35,156 nt of DNA from Methylobacterium sp. Its GTDB lineage: Bacteria > Pseudomonadota > Alphaproteobacteria > Rhizobiales > Beijerinckiaceae. Below, in pieces: positions 35,096 to 35,156 of the stretch. The first letter of the stretch is position 1, and every line of letters starts with the position of its first letter. The stretch covers positions 1 to 35,156 of the forward strand of contig NZ_JAIETD010000077.1 in assembly GCF_019745455.1 (NCBI RefSeq), written 5' to 3'. A program made the translations under genes and the position numbers. Under the pieces are notes generated by a model. It saw only the letters and a program-made list of their open reading frames with translations. It made no database searches and was not told the origin of the DNA.

Positions 35096-35156
35096 AGCTT
35101 TTCACAAGCTCCTGCAATTCTTCATCTTTTAAGCCTGCGCCCCGCACCTGATCAGA

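Overview
This 35.2 kb window is GC-rich alphaproteobacterial chromosome. It most resembles Methylobacterium/Methylorubrum. The pointers are an oxalyl-CoA decarboxylase whose key residues keep the spacing of the M. extorquens enzyme, a PopZ polar organiser in a pcm-like/tolC/popZ/valS neighbourhood, and a consensus CtrA box. I see no insertion sequence, prophage, CRISPR array or rRNA.

Region 1 (about 0.2-10.7 kb) is an oxalate-catabolism locus. It holds two formyl-CoA:oxalate CoA-transferases (frc, 3595-4845 on plus; a divergent paralogue, 6147-7424 on minus), oxalyl-CoA decarboxylase (oxc, 7510-9261 on minus) and a GntR/FCD regulator (9988-10680 on plus). Interspersed are small genes: a stand-alone PAS protein, a CBS-domain protein, a small alpha/beta-barrel-like protein, and a translationally linked OsmC/SnoaL/esterase operon. 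Frc moves CoA from formyl-CoA to oxalate, and Oxc decarboxylates oxalyl-CoA back to formyl-CoA, so the pair cycles CoA and releases CO2 and formate. The clearest new observation is a 17-bp operator-like element (TGGYAT-N5-ATACCA) found three times: before oxc, before the CBS gene and before the osmC operon. In two cases it lies exactly 2 bp downstream of a TTGACA -35 box. The small unexplained genes therefore look like members of the same regulon.

Region 2 (10.7-16.6 kb) is a complete peptide/nickel-type ABC importer on the minus strand (binding protein, two permeases, two ATPases) with three successive 4-bp stop/start overlaps. It is followed by a small hypothetical gene. Region 3 (16.8-20.1 kb, plus) has a PAS-GGDEF diguanylate cyclase, a DCC thiol-disulfide protein, a DUF1345 membrane protein and a bestrophin-like channel. 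Region 4 (20.1-21.4 kb) has a small hypothetical gene, a 36-residue single-span membrane ORF, and a degenerate stand-alone receiver preceded by a perfect CtrA box.

Region 5 (21.4-34.8 kb) is mostly housekeeping: eno, queF, kdsA, several secreted hypothetical proteins, a DegP/Do-like protease, a DUF2459 protein, valS, popZ, tolC and a Pcm-like methyltransferase. It ends with tRNA-Cys(GCA), then tRNA-Asn(GTT) on the other strand. Gene calls rest on reading motifs and start sites by eye, and no database search was run.
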